Shown here piece after piece: positions 1 through 12,507 of a DNA stretch of 33,310 bases; the stretch's first letter is position 1, and every line of letters starts with the position of its first letter. The position numbers and the translations under genes were made by a program. Source of the stretch: Thiobacillaceae bacterium (lineage in GTDB: Bacteria; Pseudomonadota; Gammaproteobacteria; Burkholderiales; Thiobacillaceae); the NCBI GenBank assembly GCA_025458005.1, contig JALOTG010000004.1, forward strand, positions 1-33,310, written 5' to 3'. Below the pieces are notes generated by a model. The model was not told where the DNA came from. It saw only the letters and a list, made by a program, of their open reading frames with translations, and did no database searches.

Positions 1-1
1 C

Positions 2-1123
2 TGCCTGCAGTTCAACCTCAAGCAGCTGCCGGCGGCGCGGGTGGCCGAACACCTCAGGCACGTGCTCGGCGCCGAGCAGGTCCCCTGCGAGCCCGGCGCC
101 CTGCAGCTGCTCGCGCGCGCCGCCGCCGGCAGCATGCGCGACGCCCTGTCGCTGACCGACCAGGCCATCGCCTACGGCGGCGGCTCGGTCAAGGAGGCGG
201 AAACCGGCGCCATGCTGGGGGTGCTCGACCAGGCCTATCTGTACCCGGTCCTGGAGGCCCTGGCCGATGGCGACGGACCGCGACTGATGCGGGAGGCCGA
301 ACGCATCGCCGAGCGCAGCCTGTCCTTCGACGCCACGCTGCAGGATCTGGCCGCGCTGCTCTACCAGATCAGCCTGGCCCAGACCGTCCCGGAGGCCGTC
401 GCCGAGGACGCGCCGGAGCGCGACCGCCTGTTCCGGCTGGCGCACCGGCTGGACGCCGAGACCCTGCAGCTGTTCTACCAGATCGCCACCCTGGGCCGCC
501 GCGACCTGGAATGGGCCCCGGACGAGTTCGCCGGATTTTCCATGACCCTGCTGCGCATGCTGGCGTTCGCGCCGGACAGCGGCGACACGGGATCCGCGCG
601 CCGCCCACCTCGCCAGGACGAACGCGCCACGCCTCCCCCCGACCGCGCGGCGGCATCCGTGCCGGTGCCAGCGGCCATGACGGTGGACGCCCCTGAAGTG
701 GCAACCCCTCCGCAGGCAAGCGATGCCGTGCCCTACCCCGCCGCGGGCAGCGAGACCGAGGCCACGGACTGGATCGCCCTGACCAATCGCCTGACCGGCG
801 GGGCCAAGCAGCTTGCCTCCCACTGCGAACTGCTGGAGCGCTCTCCGGAACTGCTCCGCCTGTGCCTGCCCGAGGCCCGCAAGCCCCTGCTGGAAAGCTT
901 CGGCGACAAGTTGCGCGCTACCTTGCGCGAGCGCCTGGGCGAGCGCCTGCGCGTGGAGTTCGTGTTCGGCGCCAGTACCGGCGCCGCCCCGGCGCTGGTC
1001 GAGGCGCGCGCGCGGGAGCAGCGCCAGAGCGAGGCGGAGGCGGCCATCTACGACGACCCCTTCGTGCAGTCCGTGCTGCGTGAGTTCGACGCCAGGATCA
1101 CCCAGATCAAACCCCTCGCGTGA
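2..1123 (+). CDS. dnaX: DNA polymerase III subunit gamma/tau, 3' part
   Basis: The clamp-loader ATPase subunit of DNA polymerase III, cut by the left window edge. The open frame runs in from base 2 without a start codon; the first residues (CLQFNLKQLP) match the end of the AAA+ region of DnaX, followed by the helical domain III (GSMRDALSLTDQAIAYG) and a Pro/Ala-rich linker around 590-740. The final part, ending in FVQSVLREFDARITQIKPLA, is the tau-specific C-terminal region that contacts the polymerase. The N-terminal Walker A region lies outside the window. Within the visible part I see no A-rich slippery heptamer of the kind that makes the short gamma form in E. coli. The following genes ybaB and recR give the classical dnaX-ybaB-recR order. 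Confidence 0.95.
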   Translation, partial: CLQFNLKQLPAARVAEHLRHVLGAEQVPCEPGALQLLARAAAGSMRDALSLTDQAIAYGGGSVKEAETGAMLGVLDQAYLYPVLEALADGDGPRLMREAERIAERSLSFDATLQDLAALLYQISLAQTVPEAVAEDAPERDRLFRLAHRLDAETLQLFYQIATLGRRDLEWAPDEFAGFSMTLLRMLAFAPDSGDTGSARRPPRQDERATPPPDRAAASVPVPAAMTVDAPEVATPPQASDAVPYPAAGSETEATDWIALTNRLTGGAKQLASHCELLERSPELLRLCLPEARKPLLESFGDKLRATLRERLGERLRVEFVFGASTGAAPALVEARAREQRQSEAEAAIYDDPFVQSVLREFDARITQIKPLA

Positions 1124-1183
1124 ACCCCACGATCCCCGGTTGAGGCAATACACTAGAACCCCTTTTGAGAGGCAGATGAGATC

Positions 1184-1510
1184 ATGATCAAAGGCGGCAT
1201 CGGCAACCTGATGAAGCAGGCCCAGGCCATGCAGGAGAACCTGCAGAAGGCCCAGGCGCGGATCGCGGAAATGGAAGTGGAAGGCCAGTCCGGCGCCGGG
1301 CTGGTGAAGGTGGTGATGACTGGCAAGCACGACGTGAAGCGGGTCGCGATCGACGCCTCCCTGATGACGGACGACAAGGAAATGCTCGAGGACCTGATCG
1401 CCGCAGCCGTCAACGACGCCGTGCGCAAGGTGGAGGCCACCACCCAGGAGATGATGGCCGGCGTCACCGCCGGCATGCCCCTGCCGCCGGGGATGAAGTT
1501 TCCGTTCTGA
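1184..1510 (+). CDS. ybaB: YbaB/EbfC family nucleoid-associated protein
   Basis: A 108-residue protein of the YbaB/EbfC family, small dimeric DNA-binding proteins. The N-terminal part is a charged helix with the typical string [18 protein letters not shown], followed by the family's conserved core ([20 protein letters not shown]) and a C-terminal helix ending in a Pro/Gly-rich tail ([12 protein letters not shown]), all usual for the family. Length is normal. The start ATG at 1184 begins [12 protein letters not shown], as in homologues; a GAGAGG stretch at 1167-1172 may serve as ribosome binding site, rather far away. It sits 60 bp after dnaX and 63 bp before recR, most likely in one transcript with both. 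Confidence 0.95.
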   Translation: MIKGGIGNLMKQAQAMQENLQKAQARIAEMEVEGQSGAGLVKVVMTGKHDVKRVAIDASLMTDDKEMLEDLIAAAVNDAVRKVEATTQEMMAGVTAGMPLPPGMKFPF

Positions 1511-1514
1511 TTCG

Positions 1515-1572
1515 GTGAGGAGTGAGGAGGAGAGTGCCGGAGGGTTCCCCCCTCACGTCTCACCCCTCACCC
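1515..1572. repeat. Inverted pair of degenerate heptamer arrays between ybaB and recR
   Basis: The left arm reads as three heptamers, GTGAGGA GTGAGGA GGAGAGT (1515-1535). The right arm reads as three heptamers of the complementary type, CTCACGT CTCACCC CTCACCC (1552-1572). The arms are imperfect reverse complements separated by about 16 bp, so the transcript can fold into a hairpin. The right arm ends one base before the recR start codon and replaces any Shine-Dalgarno sequence there. A second element of the same design is at 26001-26104. Confidence 0.7.
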
Positions 1573-1573
1573 G

Positions 1574-2166
1574 ATGATGCATCCACCCGCCCTCGCCGCC
1601 CTGATCGACGCCTTGCATGCCCTGCCCGGCGTGGGGCCGAAATCCGCCGCCCGCATGGCCTATCACCTCCTGCAGCGCGACCGGACGGGCGCCGGGCGAC
1701 TGGCCGCCAGCCTCACGGCGGCCCTGGAGCGGTTGCATCCCTGCGAGCGCTGCAACAACTTCAGCGAGACGCCGGTCTGCGAGCTATGCGCCAACCCGCG
1801 CCGCGACCCGCGCCTGCTGGCGGTGGTGGAGATGCCGGTGGACCTGAACCGTCTGGAAGAGACCCACGCCTATCCGGGCCTCTATTTCGTGCTGATGGGG
1901 CGGCTGTCGCCCCTGGACGGCGTCGGACCCCGGCAGATCGGCCTGGACCGTCTGTTGAAAAGGGCCCAGGACGGCGTCACCGAGGAGGTGATCCTGGCCA
2001 CCAACTTCACCGTCGAGGGCGAGGCCACCGCCCATTACGTCGGCGAACTGCTCAAGGCGCGCGGCCTCGCCGTCACGCGCATGGCCCGCGGCGTGCCGGC
2101 CGGCGGCGAGCTCGAATATGTGGACGGCTTGACCATCGCCCAGGCCTACGCGGATCGGAGGCCGCT

Positions 2167-2170
<4 letters not shown>
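1574..2170 (+). CDS. recR: Recombination mediator protein RecR
   Basis: RecR, 198 residues, acts with RecF/RecO to load RecA onto gapped DNA. Visible parts in order: the helix-hairpin-helix ([18 protein letters not shown], about residues 16-33), a four-cysteine zinc finger (C57, C60, C69, C72), the Toprim domain ([29 protein letters not shown]) and the C-terminal segment with [13 protein letters not shown]. Length is that of the family. Two ATG codons stand in tandem at 1574 and 1577; either could start. No Shine-Dalgarno sequence precedes them because the right arm of a heptamer repeat abuts the start, so translation may depend on coupling to ybaB or on the hairpin. The stop codon overlaps the GTG start of the next gene. 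Confidence 0.95.
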
Positions 2171-5096
<2,926 letters not shown>

Positions 5097-5110
5097 GGGC
5101 TGTTCCCGAC

Positions 5111-6087
<977 letters not shown>

Positions 6088-6091
<4 letters not shown>

Positions 6092-7026
6092 AGGCCGACG
6101 ACGCCGGCCCGCTGGTCAGCGTGGTCATCCCCGCCTACAACGCAACGGCCTTTCTTCGCCAGACCCTGGACAGCGTGCTGGCGCAGACCCATGCCGCGCT
6201 GGAGGTCATCGTCGTCGACGACGGCTCCACCGATGCCACGCCGGACCTGCTGCGCGGCTATGGCGACCGCATCCGGGTGCTGCGCCAGGCCAACGCCGGC
6301 CAGGCGGCGGCGCGCAATCGGGGCGCCCAGGTCGCGCGCGGCGAACTGATCGCCTTCCTGGACAGCGACGACCTCTGGGACGCCGACAAGATCGCCCGCC
6401 AGGTCGCCCTGCTCGCCCGCCATCCGGCGGCCCTGGCCACCTGGTGCGACCACCGCAAGATCGACGAACAGGGTCGCCTCATCGCCGACAGCGCGGCCCT
6501 CGACTACCCGCGTCCCTCCGGGGACATCCTGCGCGCCCTGCTGCTGGGCCCCTGCATCATCACCCCCGGGCTGGTCCTCCTGCGCCGCGCGGCCTTCGAG
6601 GCCACCGGGGGCTTCGACGAGGCCCCCATGATGCGCGGCCACGAGGACTATGCCCTGTGGATGCGCCTGGCCACCCGCGGTTCGTTCGTCTACAGCCCGG
6701 AAACCCTGGTCTCCTACCGCCGGCACGCCGGCCAGGCCACCCGCCAGAGCCGCTACGAGATGCAGATGGCGCGCGCCAAGCTGCGCGGGCTGCTGGGCAT
6801 CCGCGACGCCATCGCGGCCCAGCGCGACAATGATCTCAAGCGTCTGTACGCCTGGCTGCTGGCGGAAAGCCACATCATCGCCGCCTGGGCGGCGCGGCAG
6901 ATGGGCGACGCGCGCGACGCGCGCAGGCTGGCGGCCCGGGCCCTGGCGATGCAGCCCTGCTCGGCGCGCGCCTGGCGCGCGCTGGCCAGCGCGCTGATCC
7001 CGGCCGGCGCGACCACCGCGACCTGA
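6088..7026 (+). CDS. Family 2 glycosyltransferase
   Basis: A 312-residue cytosolic GT-A fold glycosyltransferase. The nucleotide-binding start [20 protein letters not shown], the [16 protein letters not shown] strand-loop and the metal-binding DSDD in [10 protein letters not shown] are intact, and [20 protein letters not shown] carries the acceptor-side ED motif. The C-terminal ~70 residues are helical and Ala/Arg-rich. Its ATG overlaps the stop of the UDP-glucuronate decarboxylase gene, indicating coupled translation. Donor and acceptor cannot be read from the sequence; a pentose or glucuronate transfer is a guess from the neighbour only. Confidence 0.9.
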
Positions 7027-7041
7027 ACCCCGCAGCCGGCC

Positions 7042-8016
7042 ATGCCCGCCACCGCCATCTCGGTCGTCATCCCCACCCACAACCGCCCGGAACTGCTGGC
7101 GGAGGCGCTGGCCAGCGTGGCGGCGCAGAGCCTGCCGCCGGCCGAGGTGATCGTCGTCGACGACGCCTCCGACCCGCCGGTGTCGCCGCGGCAGCTCGAC
7201 CTGGGTGGCATCCCGGTCAAACTGCTGCGCCACGACCAGGCCCGCGGCGGGGCGGCGGCCAAGAACACCGGCGTGGCGGCCGCCACCGGCGGTCTGCTCG
7301 CCTTCCTGGACGACGACGACCTCTACGCGCCCGGCTACCTGGCCGCCGCGGCGGCGGCGCTGGCCGGTCACCCGGAACTCGACGTGGTGTTCATGGGGGT
7401 GGACTGGTTCGGGCGCAACGCCGAGGCCAGCGGCAGGAACTACCGGGAGGCCATGGCGCGCACCCTGGCGGCGGCCGGCCGGGCCGACAGCGATGCCCCG
7501 CTGATCCGTTTCGACCGCGGCCTGGTGGCCGCCCTGCTGGAACGGGTGCCGATGGCCTTCCAGCGCCCGGTGGTCCGGCGCGAGGCCTTCCCGCGCATCG
7601 GCCCGTACGAGCCGCACTGCCTGCTGTGGGACTGCGACTGGGCGCTGCGCGCCGCCCTGGACGGACGTGCCGGCCTGTGTCCGGCGGGCCTCTATCGGCA
7701 GCGCTCCGAGGGCCAGGGCTACTCCTCCCGGCCCGAGCGCTGGGAGGAGCAGATGCTGTCGGTGCTGGAGATCCGCCAGCGCCTGGGCGCCCTGGTGCGC
7801 CAGCGCCACCCCGATGACCGGCCATTGCGGCAACTGTTCGACCGCGCCATCGCCCGCTCCTGGTTCGACCTCGCCTACCACCATCGCCGGCACGGGCGGA
7901 CGCGCGAGGCGCTGGCGGCCTGGCTGCGAAGCCAGCGGCACGCCCCCGATCCGCGCCGCCTCGGCCTGCTCCTGCGCATCCTCGCCACCCCGACCGGTTG
8001 GCTGAAGGGACGCTGA
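7042..8016 (+). CDS. Family 2 glycosyltransferase
   Basis: A 324-residue GT-A fold transferase with VVIPTHNRPELLAEAL at the N-terminus, VIVVDDASDPP, and the metal-binding DDDD stretch in AFLDDDDLYAPGYL. In the C-terminal half, LLWDCDWALRAALDG occupies the place of the ED motif, followed by a helical tail. It is only 15 bp downstream of the other family 2 transferase and differs clearly from it, so it is not a recent duplicate. With the UDP-glucuronate decarboxylase it makes a three-gene sugar module set apart from the large polysaccharide locus at the right end of the window. Substrates are unknown. Confidence 0.88.
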   Translation: MPATAISVVIPTHNRPELLAEALASVAAQSLPPAEVIVVDDASDPPVSPRQLDLGGIPVKLLRHDQARGGAAAKNTGVAAATGGLLAFLDDDDLYAPGYLAAAAAALAGHPELDVVFMGVDWFGRNAEASGRNYREAMARTLAAAGRADSDAPLIRFDRGLVAALLERVPMAFQRPVVRREAFPRIGPYEPHCLLWDCDWALRAALDGRAGLCPAGLYRQRSEGQGYSSRPERWEEQMLSVLEIRQRLGALVRQRHPDDRPLRQLFDRAIARSWFDLAYHHRRHGRTREALAAWLRSQRHAPDPRRLGLLLRILATPTGWLKGR

Positions 8017-8081
8017 CCCCGAGCGGGGCTTGAAAAAGGACCACGGGCGATCAACCTAACCCGGAACAAAACAAGGAAGGC

Positions 8082-8942
8082 ATGACCATGGGACAGTATT
8101 CCTTCGACGTCGGCAGCGACAATTTTCAGCAGGTGGTGATCGATGGCTCCCGCCAGGCCCCGGTGGTGGTGGACTTCTGGGCCGAATGGTGCGGCCCCTG
8201 CCGGGCCCTCAAGCCGATCCTGGAAAAGCTCGCCGACGAATTTCAGGGCAGGTTCATCCTGGCCAAGGTGAACGCCGACCAGAACCAGGATCTGGCCGCC
8301 CGCTTCGGCGTGCGCGGCATTCCCAGCGTGAAGGCGGTGGTGGACGGCCAGGTGGTGGACGAGTTCTCCGGCGCGATTCCCGAGGCCGCGGTGCGCGAGT
8401 TCCTCGCCCGCGTCATCCCCTCCCCCGCCGAGGAACTGCGCCGCAAGGCAGCCGATCTGCGCGACGCGGGCGACACGGCAGCGGCCCTGCAGGTGCTGGC
8501 CGAGGCCTCCCGGCTGGACATGGCCAACGAGGCGGTGCGCCTGGACGCCGCCGAGCTCCTCCTCGACCTCGACCAGGCGGAGGAGGCCCGACGCCTGCTG
8601 GACAGCCTGTCCCCCGCCGGCAAGCAGGAAGAGCGCGCCCAGCGCCTGCTGGCCCGGCTGACCTTCGCCGCATCGGGGCAGGGCGAGGGCGACGAGCAGG
8701 CCCTGCGCGATCGTGTCGCCGCCGCGCCGGACGACATGGAGACGCGCCAGAAGCTGGCCAACCTGCTCATCGCCGCCGGCCGCCACGCCGAGGGCATGGA
8801 CGCGCTGCTGGAGATGATCCGCCGCGATCGCGCCTGGAACGAGGAGGCGGCGCGCAAGACCCTGCTGGCGGTGTTCAACCTGCTGGGCGGCGGCCCGCTC
8901 GTCTCGGAATACCGCCGCAAGCTCGCCAGCGCGCTGAACTGA
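8082..8942 (+). CDS. cnoX: Thioredoxin-TPR protein, CnoX/YbbN-like co-chaperone
   Basis: A 286-residue protein with an N-terminal thioredoxin domain (residues about 5-110) and a C-terminal tetratricopeptide-like helical half. The active site WCGPC (residues 36-40) is complete, and GIPSVK supplies the cis-proline. E. coli CnoX has lost one of these cysteines, so this homologue should be redox-active, like the Caulobacter type. The family holds and protects unfolded substrates during oxidative stress and hands them to GroEL or DnaK (family knowledge). Two ATGs fit the start, 8082 and 8088; the AAGGAAGG at 8073-8080 is better spaced for 8088. A 65-bp spacer separates it from the preceding glycosyltransferase. 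Confidence 0.9.
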   Translation: MTMGQYSFDVGSDNFQQVVIDGSRQAPVVVDFWAEWCGPCRALKPILEKLADEFQGRFILAKVNADQNQDLAARFGVRGIPSVKAVVDGQVVDEFSGAIPEAAVREFLARVIPSPAEELRRKAADLRDAGDTAAALQVLAEASRLDMANEAVRLDAAELLLDLDQAEEARRLLDSLSPAGKQEERAQRLLARLTFAASGQGEGDEQALRDRVAAAPDDMETRQKLANLLIAAGRHAEGMDALLEMIRRDRAWNEEAARKTLLAVFNLLGGGPLVSEYRRKLASALN

Positions 8943-8989
8943 GGCCGCTCCGCCCGAGGCGCCGCGCCGCACCCTGGCGCCCGCCCCGG

Positions 8990-9012
8990 CGAGGGCCTAT
9001 GCTTCGCCCTCG
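8990..9012 (+). other. Stem-loop between the thioredoxin-TPR and GAF genes
   Basis: CGAGGGC at 8990-8996 pairs with GCCCTCG at 9006-9012 around a 9-base loop. No T-run follows, so it is a poor match to an intrinsic terminator; it may attenuate or stabilise the transcript between the two genes. The remaining bases of this 95-bp spacer hold only the AAGGAGGA ribosome binding site of the next gene. Confidence 0.4.
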
Positions 9013-9037
9013 GCATGCGCAACCACAAGGAGGAGAC

Positions 9038-9781
9038 ATGCTGCCAGGCCATGACCGGAGCAAGCTGCGCGAACTCGTCGCGTTTGATCCCTGCGGCACG
9101 TTCGACGAATCCCTCTACCGCCTCACCGCCCTGATCGGCGAGATGCTGGCCGCGCGCCGCGTCTCCCTCATGCTCCGCGACGTCAGCCGTCGGGAGGGCA
9201 CCCGCCTCAAGCTCGCCGCCCTCGCCGGTCAGTTGCCCGAGGCGGCCTGGAAGGACGAACCGGGCATCGGAGAGGGCATCGCCGGCCGGGTGATGGCGAG
9301 CGGGTGCCCGGCGCGCAGCGACGACATCGCCCGCTCCGAGTGGCGCGAGCTGGCGCGGCGACCGGAGGCATCGGCCAGCTTCATGGCCTGCCCGGTGCCG
9401 ATCGGCGGACAACCCGCCGGGGTCCTCAACATCAGCGAGCCGATCGACCGGCCGGCCTTTTCGGATGACGAACTCTACCTGGCGGAGCTGGCCGCCCTGC
9501 TGGTGGGCCGCAGCATCCAGGAACTGCAGCTGCGCGGGCTGCTCGACTCGCGCTTCGCCCAGATGGCCCTCGCCAGCGCCGGTCAGGCGGACGCCCGGGC
9601 GGTGGTCAACCTGGCCGCCCACGAGCCGGACCAGGTGGCGCGCATGCTGGCCAAGTCCTTCTACAAGGAGATGCGCCACTGCGGCTTCAGCCCGGGGCAG
9701 ATCGTCAACGCCGCCGGGGAGATCATCTCGGAACTCACCGGCAGCCTGAACCGGCACAAGAAGCGCATGGAGCGGGTCTGA
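9038..9781 (+). CDS. GAF domain protein
   Basis: A 247-residue soluble protein. Residues about 25-165 form a GAF sensor domain: LIGEMLAARRVSLMLRD, GEGIAGRVMASGCPARSDDI, FMACPVPIGGQPAGVLNIS and a final helix ELAALLVGRSIQELQLR follow the usual strand and helix order. The remaining ~75 residues are helical and basic at the end (SLNRHKKRMERV), with no enzymatic or DNA-binding domain that I recognise. A strong AAGGAGGA precedes the ATG at 9038. It could sense a small molecule or redox state and act through a partner; nothing in the sequence identifies one. It ends 15 bp from the convergent carbonic anhydrase gene. Confidence 0.82.
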   Translation: MLPGHDRSKLRELVAFDPCGTFDESLYRLTALIGEMLAARRVSLMLRDVSRREGTRLKLAALAGQLPEAAWKDEPGIGEGIAGRVMASGCPARSDDIARSEWRELARRPEASASFMACPVPIGGQPAGVLNISEPIDRPAFSDDELYLAELAALLVGRSIQELQLRGLLDSRFAQMALASAGQADARAVVNLAAHEPDQVARMLAKSFYKEMRHCGFSPGQIVNAAGEIISELTGSLNRHKKRMERV

Positions 9782-9798
9782 GAGGGACACGCCCCCTC
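9782..9798. terminator. Small hairpin at a convergent gene junction
   Basis: GAGGG (9782-9786) pairs with CCCTC (9794-9798) around a 7-base loop, directly after the GAF gene stop and overlapping the stop of the gene on the other strand. There is no T-run, so termination strength is doubtful, but position and symmetry fit a shared terminator. Confidence 0.35.
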
Positions 9799-10321
9799 AC
9801 CGGTACTGCGCCGCCAAACGCCGGTAGTTGTCCGCTTGATAGGCGAACCAGGCCAGTTCCTCGGCGCTGAGCGGCCGCAGCGGCCGGGCGGGACGTCCCA
9901 GGTGCAGCCAGCCGCCGCGCAGCACCCGGCCCTCCGGCACCAGGCTGCCGGCCGCCAGCAGCACACGCGGCTCGATCACCGCGTGGTCCATGACCAGGGA
10001 GCCCATGCCGATCAGGCATTCGTCTTCGACCGTGCAGCCGTGCAGGATCACGCCGTGGCCCACCGTGACCCGCTCGCCGATGATCAGGGGCGCGCCCTCG
10101 GGGGCTTCCGGGCGCTTGTGCGACACATGCAGCACGGAATTGTCCTGCACGTTGCTGCCGGCGCCGACGCGGATGGCGTTGACGTCGCCGCGGATCACCG
10201 CGCCGGGCCACACGGACACTTCTTCGCCCAGCGCCACGTCGCCGATCACCGTGGCGGAGGGGTGGACGAACACCCCCCGGCCGATTTCCGGCAGCCTGCC
10301 CTGGAACGCCTCGATCGCCAT
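9797..10321 (-). CDS. Gamma-class carbonic anhydrase family protein (YrdA/PaaY-like)
   Basis: A 174-residue left-handed beta-helix protein built from hexapeptide repeats (for example ATVIGDVALGEEVSVWPGAV). The three zinc-ligand histidines expected in the family are present at H65, H89 and H94 (SVLHV and VTVGHGVILHGC), and the NVQDN stretch is typical. Members are trimeric; some hydrate CO2, while many YrdA/PaaY-type proteins have no proven activity, so the reaction is not certain. The ATG at 10321 gives the normal family length and has AGGGGGG upstream; the frame remains open a further 25 codons toward 10396 but that extension would run into the divergent prlC start. Confidence 0.92.
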   Translation of the reverse strand: MAIEAFQGRLPEIGRGVFVHPSATVIGDVALGEEVSVWPGAVIRGDVNAIRVGAGSNVQDNSVLHVSHKRPEAPEGAPLIIGERVTVGHGVILHGCTVEDECLIGMGSLVMDHAVIEPRVLLAAGSLVPEGRVLRGGWLHLGRPARPLRPLSAEELAWFAYQADNYRRLAAQYR

Positions 10322-10336
10322 GCGCAGCCCCCCTGG

Positions 10337-10366
10337 AAAAATCGCGGTCTGGCCGCAAGTATAGTC
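10337..10366. promoter_or_regulatory. Possible divergent promoter region between carbonic anhydrase and prlC
   Basis: The 73-bp gap must hold start signals for both directions. TATAGT at 10360-10365 is a good -10 match for the plus strand, and the overlapping TATACT on the minus strand (10363-10358) is one for the other direction. I see no convincing -35 box for either, so this is only a weak call. Confidence 0.3.
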
Positions 10367-10394
10367 ATCACCATCAACCGCACCCAGGATCGCC

Positions 10395-12449
10395 ATGAAT
10401 CCCTTGCTCGACTTTTCCGGCCTGCCCCGCTACGCCGAGGTCCAACCCGAACACGTCACTCCCGCCGTCGAGCAGCTGCTGGCGGAGAACCGCGCAATGG
10501 TGGAACGGCTCGTCGCCGACCCCGCGCCGCCGAGCTGGGACGGCTTCGCCGCCCCCTTGGAGGACGGCAACGAGCGCCTCTCCCGCGCCTGGGGCCAGGT
10601 CTCGCACCTGCACTCGGTGCTGGACAGCCCGGAGCTGCGCGAGGTCTACAACGAGAACCTGCCCAAGATCACCCAGTACTACGCCGAACTGGGCCAGCAC
10701 GCGGGGCTCTACCGCAAGTTCAAGGCCCTGGCCGCCAGCGCCGAGTACGCCAGCCTCGCGCCGGCGCGGCGCAAGATCGTGGACAACGAGCTGAGGGACT
10801 TCCGCCTCGGCGGCGCCGAGCTGCCCGAGGACAGCAAGGCGCGCTTCATGGCCATCCAGGAGGAACTGGCCAGTCTCTCCGCGAAATTCGAGGAGAACCT
10901 GCTCGACGCCACCAACGCCTGGTCGAAGCTCATCGAAGACGAGAATGATCTGGCGGGGCTGCCGGACGACGTGAAGCAGATGTTCGCCGAGAGGGCCCGG
11001 GCGGATGGCGCATCGGACGGCACTGCGGGCTGGAAGCTCAACCTGCAGGCCCCCTCCTTCCTGCCGGTCATGCAGTTCTGCGCCAACCGCGCCCTGCGCG
11101 AGGAGATGTACCGCGCCTACGTCACCCGCGCCTCCGAGTTCGGGCCGGAGAACCTGGACAACACCCCGCTCATCGGCCGGATCGTCCGGCTGCGCCAGGA
11201 GGCCGCCAGGCTGCTGGACTACCCCGATTACGCACACGTCTCCCTGGTGCCCAAGATGGCCCAGACCCCGGCCGAGGTGCTCGGCTTCCTCGACGAGCTG
11301 GCCCGCCGCGCGAAGCCCTACGCCGAGCGCGACATGGCCGAGCTGCGCGAATTCGCCGCCCGGGAGCTCGATCTCGCCGACCCGCAGGCCTGGGACCTGG
11401 CCTATGTCTCGGAAAAGCTCAGGGAGGCGCGCTACGCGTTCTCCGAGCAGGAGGTGAAGCAGTACTTCCAGGAGCCGCGCGTGCTGGCCGGCCTGTTCCG
11501 GCTCATCGAGACCCTCTACGGCCTCGCGATCCGCGAGTCCCAGGCCCCCGTCTGGCACGAGAGTGTCAAGTTCTTCGACATCCGCGACCGCGCCGGCGAA
11601 CTGGTCGGCCAGTTCTACCTCGACCTCCACGCCCGCGACAGCAAGCGCGGCGGCGCCTGGATGGACGACGCCATCACCCGGCGCAGGACACGAGGCGGCA
11701 TCCAGACCCCGGTGGCCTATCTCAACTGCAACTTCGCCCCGCCGGTGGGCGGCAGGCCGGCCCTGCTCACCCACGACGAGGTGATCACCCTGTTCCACGA
11801 GTTCGGCCACGGCCTGCACCACCTGCTCACCCGCGTCGAGGACCTCGGCGTGTCGGGCATCAACGGCGTGGAGTGGGACGCGGTGGAGCTGCCCTCCCAG
11901 TTCATGGAGAACTTCTGCTGGGAGTGGGACGTCCTGAAGCACATGACCGCCCGCGTCGACACCGGCGCGCCGCTGCCGCGCGACCTGTTCGACAAGATGC
12001 TGGCGGCGAAGAACTTCCAGGCCGGCATGCAGACCCTGCGCCAGATCGAGTTCTCCCTGTTCGACATGCACCTGCACCACGACTTCGACCCGGACGGCGG
12101 CCGGAGCGCCCTGGAACTGCTCAACGAGATCCGCAGGCAGGTGGCGGTGGTCATCCCGCCCGCCTACAACCGCTTCCCGAACAACTTCTCGCACATCTTC
12201 GCCGGCGGCTACGCGGCCGGCTACTACAGCTACAAGTGGGCGGAGGTGCTGTCGGCCGACGCCTACAGCCTGTTCGAGGAGGAGGCGCAGAGCCACGTCG
12301 GCGGCGTCCTCAACCCCGACGTCGGCCACCGCTTCTGGAGCGAGATCCTGGCCCAGGGTGGCTCACGGCCGGCCATCGAGTCGTTCAAGGCCTTCCGCGG
12401 GCGGGAACCCACCATCGATGCCCTGCTGCGGCACAATGGCATGGCTTGA
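10395..12449 (+). CDS. prlC: Oligopeptidase A, M3 family metallopeptidase
   Basis: A 684-residue cytosolic zinc peptidase that degrades short peptides, including cleaved signal peptides in E. coli. The HEXXH zinc site is HEFGH, with H468, E469 and H472, followed by GLHHLLT; the third ligand region is GINGVEWDAVELPSQFMENF. The start MNPLLDFSGLPRYAEVQPEHVTPAVEQLL and the end ALLRHNGMA match OpdA/PrlC. Length is that of the family. An AGGA at about 10384 provides a ribosome binding site. It is probably transcribed alone, divergent from the carbonic anhydrase gene and followed by a 202-bp regulatory gap. Confidence 0.96.
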   Translation: MNPLLDFSGLPRYAEVQPEHVTPAVEQLLAENRAMVERLVADPAPPSWDGFAAPLEDGNERLSRAWGQVSHLHSVLDSPELREVYNENLPKITQYYAELGQHAGLYRKFKALAASAEYASLAPARRKIVDNELRDFRLGGAELPEDSKARFMAIQEELASLSAKFEENLLDATNAWSKLIEDENDLAGLPDDVKQMFAERARADGASDGTAGWKLNLQAPSFLPVMQFCANRALREEMYRAYVTRASEFGPENLDNTPLIGRIVRLRQEAARLLDYPDYAHVSLVPKMAQTPAEVLGFLDELARRAKPYAERDMAELREFAARELDLADPQAWDLAYVSEKLREARYAFSEQEVKQYFQEPRVLAGLFRLIETLYGLAIRESQAPVWHESVKFFDIRDRAGELVGQFYLDLHARDSKRGGAWMDDAITRRRTRGGIQTPVAYLNCNFAPPVGGRPALLTHDEVITLFHEFGHGLHHLLTRVEDLGVSGINGVEWDAVELPSQFMENFCWEWDVLKHMTARVDTGAPLPRDLFDKMLAAKNFQAGMQTLRQIEFSLFDMHLHHDFDPDGGRSALELLNEIRRQVAVVIPPAYNRFPNNFSHIFAGGYAAGYYSYKWAEVLSADAYSLFEEEAQSHVGGVLNPDVGHRFWSEILAQGGSRPAIESFKAFRGREPTIDALLRHNGMA

Positions 12450-12464
12450 GGGCCAGAACAGAAT

Positions 12465-12480
12465 GTCGGACTAGTTGACA
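12465..12480 (+). promoter_or_regulatory. Upstream element 1 of the PEP-CTERM gene (GTC-N8-TGAC)
   Basis: The bases GTCGGACTAGTTGACA have the form GTC-N8-TGAC and match element 2 (12508-12523) at 12 of 16 positions. The two start 43 bp apart, about four helical turns, as expected for tandem enhancer sites of a sigma-54 activator. Binding is inferred, not shown. Confidence 0.5.
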
Positions 12481-12507
12481 GCGAAAACCACAAAACCCTG
12501 CCAAGGC

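Noticed and set aside
8017-8030. CCCC-GAGC-GGGG hairpin after the second family-2 glycosyltransferase gene as a terminator
   Set aside because: The four-base-pair stem is followed by A-rich, not T-rich, sequence. The rest of this 65-bp gap shows only the ribosome binding site of the next gene.
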